A stretch of 64,000 nt of DNA from Kribbella steppae (GTDB lineage: Bacteria; Actinomycetota; Actinomycetes; Propionibacteriales; Kribbellaceae), in contig NZ_SLWN01000002.1 in assembly GCF_004342025.1 (NCBI RefSeq), forward strand, positions 620,001 to 684,000, in the 5' to 3' direction. The position numbers and the translations under genes were made by a program. The first letter of the stretch is position 1. Each line of letters starts with the position of its first letter. The notes under the pieces were generated by a model. It worked only from the letters and a program-made list of their open reading frames with translations, was not told where the DNA came from and ran no database searches. Below are positions 62,189-64,000 of this stretch, piece after piece.

Positions 62189-62217
62189 AAAAAGGTGTAA
62201 TGAGGCGATCACGCCTC
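62189..62217 (-). terminator. Hairpin and T-run after the nitroreductase gene
   Basis: GAGGCG-ATCA-CGCCTC (62202-62217) spans the end of the nitroreductase gene, followed on the minus strand by a T5 run at 62193-62189. The eight-base gap before the T-run weakens it, but it probably separates this gene from rpf. Confidence 0.5.
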
Positions 62218-62823
62218 GTGATGGCCCCACTGCCCTCGATGCACGACTTCCGCCGTACTCCGGCGACCTCGTTCGAGCGACGGCGACCGCTTGTCCGGGG
62301 CCCGGTAGCCGACCGACATCAGGCCGATCAGATCGAACCCGGCCGGCACCCCGAACTCCTGGTAGAGCTTGCCCACCTTGTCCGCGGGAGGCCCGAAAAA
62401 GCACGCTCCCAGGCCTTCGTCGACGACCGTCTGCAGCATCAGCAGCACCGCCATCCCGGTGTCGACGTACCAGTACGGCGCCGTCCAGCGGGACTCGTCG
62501 CGATCGGTCCAGCCCTTGTCCGGCTCGGTGTAGCGATCGAGGTACGCGTCCTTGTGCGCGAAGGCCAGGATCAGCAGCGGCGCGCGGCGCAGGCCTGTGA
62601 TCCATTCCACATACTTCTCGTCGACATCCTCGGCCGTGATGGCCCAGTACCGGTCCCGGTCGTCGCCCTCGAGGGTCAGGAACGCCCACCCCTGGCTGAA
62701 CCCGCCGGAGGGTGCGTGCAGGCCGTTCTCCAGGATGCGTTCCCGGATCTCCGCGGGAATCGGGCGATCGGGGTCGTAGTTGCGGACCATCCGGCGCCGC
62801 CGGACTACCTCACTGAACTCCAT
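62209..62823 (-). CDS. Nitroreductase family protein
   Basis: A 204-residue flavin protein. RRRRMVRNYDPDRPIPAE is the typical FMN-binding opening of the nitroreductase family. HAPSGGFSQGWAFLTLEG and the C-terminal GLGACFFGPP followed by the PEGF-like FGVPAGFDLIGLMSVGY complete the family features. It is closest in style to the BluB/FMN-reducing or coenzyme F420-independent nitroreductase groups, but the substrate is unknown. The start ATG 62823 lies within the end of a decayed ornithine cyclodeaminase-like gene. Confidence 0.87.
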   Translation of the reverse strand: MEFSEVVRRRRMVRNYDPDRPIPAEIRERILENGLHAPSGGFSQGWAFLTLEGDDRDRYWAITAEDVDEKYVEWITGLRRAPLLILAFAHKDAYLDRYTEPDKGWTDRDESRWTAPYWYVDTGMAVLLMLQTVVDEGLGACFFGPPADKVGKLYQEFGVPAGFDLIGLMSVGYRAPDKRSPSLERGRRSTAEVVHRGQWGHHEA

Positions 62824-63040
62824 GAGGCACTGTCTATCAGCCGCGCCAGCAGGTACGCCTCGGTCCCGGCGAGCCCGACCGAGCAGAAGATCACGGTCTG
62901 ATCCGGCCCGGTCTGGCCGGCCGCGTCACCGGCGAGCACCGCGCCCAGGCTGGTCAGCCGGGCGTGCTGCGGCGTCCCGACCAGGATGAACGGCGGCTCG
63001 TACGCCGACGTCTGCGCCCGGCATCCGTGAGGACTTTCAC
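62805..63040 (-). pseudogene. Collapsed ornithine cyclodeaminase/mu-crystallin-like gene
   Basis: GTG 63040 overlaps the tatD stop (GTGA) and begins KVLTDAG, the usual N-terminus of the ornithine cyclodeaminase family. After about eight codons the frame changes, and YEPPFILVGTPQHARLTSLG then TGPDQTVIFCSVGLAGTEAY, the usual C-terminus, follows. About 250 codons in the middle, including the NAD-binding domain, are missing. The stop lies at 62805, inside the nitroreductase start. It is therefore an internal-deletion relic. Confidence 0.75.
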
Positions 63041-63951
63041 CATGCGCCGCCGAAGGCCCTGTTCGCGTTGGTGTTCAGGGCGTCGCAGAGCTCCGCGACC
63101 GAGATGTTCAGCACGCCGGCCATCTTCCGGACCGTGTGCGGGATCAGGTACGACGCGTTCGGCTGACCGCGATGCGGTGACGGAGTCAGGTACGGCGCGT
63201 CCGTCTCGACCAGCACGTGGTCGAGCGGGGTCACAGCCAGCGCGTCCCGCAGCGACTGAGCGTTCTTGAACGTCACCACCCCGGCGAAGCTCAGGAACGC
63301 ACCCCGGTTGACGCACTCGCGGGCGAACTCGGTGTCGCCGGAGAAGCAGTGCATCACCAGCCGGTCCGGCACCCCCTCGCGGTCCAGGATCCGCAGGATG
63401 TCGTCATGCGCGTCCCGGTCGTGGATCATCAGCGTCTTGTCCAGCCGCTTGGCCAGGTCGATGTGCGCGGCGAACGACTCGTGCTGCGCGGCCCGGCCGT
63501 CCTCACCGGTCCGGAAGTAGTCCAGGCCGGTCTCGCCGATCACCCGGACCTTGTCCGAGCTCTTCGCCAGTTGCTCGATCTCGGCCAGCGCGCTGTCCAG
63601 CTCGCCGACGGCCTTCAGCTTCGGCGCCTCGTTCGGATGCAGGGCGACGCCGGCGACGACGCCCTTGAACTGCTCCGCGGCCTCGACCGCCCAGACCGCG
63701 CCCGGCAGGTCGCAGCCGACCTGGACGATCCGGGTGACCCCGACCGACGACGCCAGCTTGATCGCGTCGGCCGGGCTCAGCCAGGCACCGTCCTCGCCGT
63801 CGGCGATGTCGAGATGGCAGTGCGCGTCGACCACACTCATCGGCAGTGGATCGGGCACCGCCGGCCGGGTCCGGTCCCGCGAGCGGCCGTCCTCCCCGAT
63901 GGCGGCCCGCTCGCGAGTGGGCCGGTGGACCTCCACACCGTCAGCAGACAT
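63037..63951 (-). CDS. tatD: TatD family DNase
   Basis: A 304-residue TIM-barrel metal-dependent hydrolase with 3'-5' exonuclease or DNase activity. DAHCHLDIADGEDG has the first metal-binding HxH, GETGLDYFRTGED the metal-bridging Glu, MIHDRDAHDDILRIL and MHCFSGD two more His sites, and LVETDAPYLTP the catalytic Asp. A 36-residue N-terminal extension precedes the domain. ATG 63951 is the first start; MSVVDAH within the frame is an alternative. It is the first gene of the tatD - rpf - rsmA - ispE order. The last 49 bp of the window have no gene. Confidence 0.93.
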   Translation of the reverse strand: MSADGVEVHRPTRERAAIGEDGRSRDRTRPAVPDPLPMSVVDAHCHLDIADGEDGAWLSPADAIKLASSVGVTRIVQVGCDLPGAVWAVEAAEQFKGVVAGVALHPNEAPKLKAVGELDSALAEIEQLAKSSDKVRVIGETGLDYFRTGEDGRAAQHESFAAHIDLAKRLDKTLMIHDRDAHDDILRILDREGVPDRLVMHCFSGDTEFARECVNRGAFLSFAGVVTFKNAQSLRDALAVTPLDHVLVETDAPYLTPSPHRGQPNASYLIPHTVRKMAGVLNISVAELCDALNTNANRAFGGAW

Positions 63952-64000
63952 ACGGCCTAGATTACTGACTAATCCTCAGCGCTATTCCTCAGACGCTTCC

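Overview
The window is high-GC DNA with frequent GTG starts and many 4-bp start/stop overlaps. It looks like the chromosome of a non-mycobacterial, probably non-sporulating-type or soil actinobacterium. A Kribbella/Nocardioides-like member of the Propionibacteriales is a plausible guess; this is inferred from gene content and style, not from a database match.

The backbone is a minus-strand housekeeping supercluster that actinobacteria usually keep together. Read from right to left it is tatD - rpfB-like - rsmA - ispE (64.0-58.8 kb), ABC-F ATPase (54.6-52.8), tRNA-Gln (43.3), glmU - prs (38.3-35.8), rplY - pth - mfd - SurA-like lipoprotein - mazG (30.0-23.4), eno - FtsB/DivIC-like - DUF501 - ppx (20.6-17.3), uracil-DNA glycosylase (14.6-13.8), NADH dehydrogenase ndh (13.1-11.8), ACT protein - peptide deformylase (8.6-7.5) and a Bax inhibitor-1 family membrane protein cut by the left edge. 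These genes serve RNA and protein quality control, cell-wall and nucleotide precursors, transcription-coupled repair, glycolysis and respiration.

Accessory blocks separate these core genes. Region 1.3-7.4 kb has a GNAT-methyltransferase fusion, a DinB protein, an orphan cytochrome b that lacks key catalytic residues, and a 2.1-kb segment bounded by tRNA-Leu and a copy of a tRNA-Leu 3' end. Region 8.7-11.8 kb has a two-component system and a decayed GH92 glycosidase. Region 14.6-17.3 kb has a frameshifted flavoprotein and a divergent MFS/TetR pair with a duplicated operator. Region 20.7-23.4 kb has LysR-KptA, an odd HAD-like protein and a kinase-like protein. Region 30.3-35.8 kb interrupts the usual prs-rplY junction with a two-component system, a dehydrogenase and secreted or membrane proteins. 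Region 38.7-52.3 kb has a sulfatase, an acyl-CoA desaturase with its TetR gene, a two-component system next to an ABC transporter, and a MarR/methyltransferase/VOC group. Region 54.6-58.8 kb has a fructosamine-kinase-like gene, a TetM/OtrA-like ribosome-protection GTPase with an overlapping leader ORF, and a VapBC-type toxin-antitoxin pair.

Several non-coding signals stand out: a 169-bp near-perfect palindrome with TA at both ends between rsmA and ispE (MITE-like); a Rex-like operator over the ndh promoter; palindromic operators in three divergent regulator regions; a hairpin-rich stretch at 52.5-52.7 kb that may encode a small RNA; and at least three pseudogenes (GH92, flavoprotein, ornithine cyclodeaminase-like). 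I saw no CRISPR array, rRNA, tmRNA, RNase P RNA or complete insertion sequence. Gene identities come from reading the translated sequences and recalling family motifs; no database search was run.
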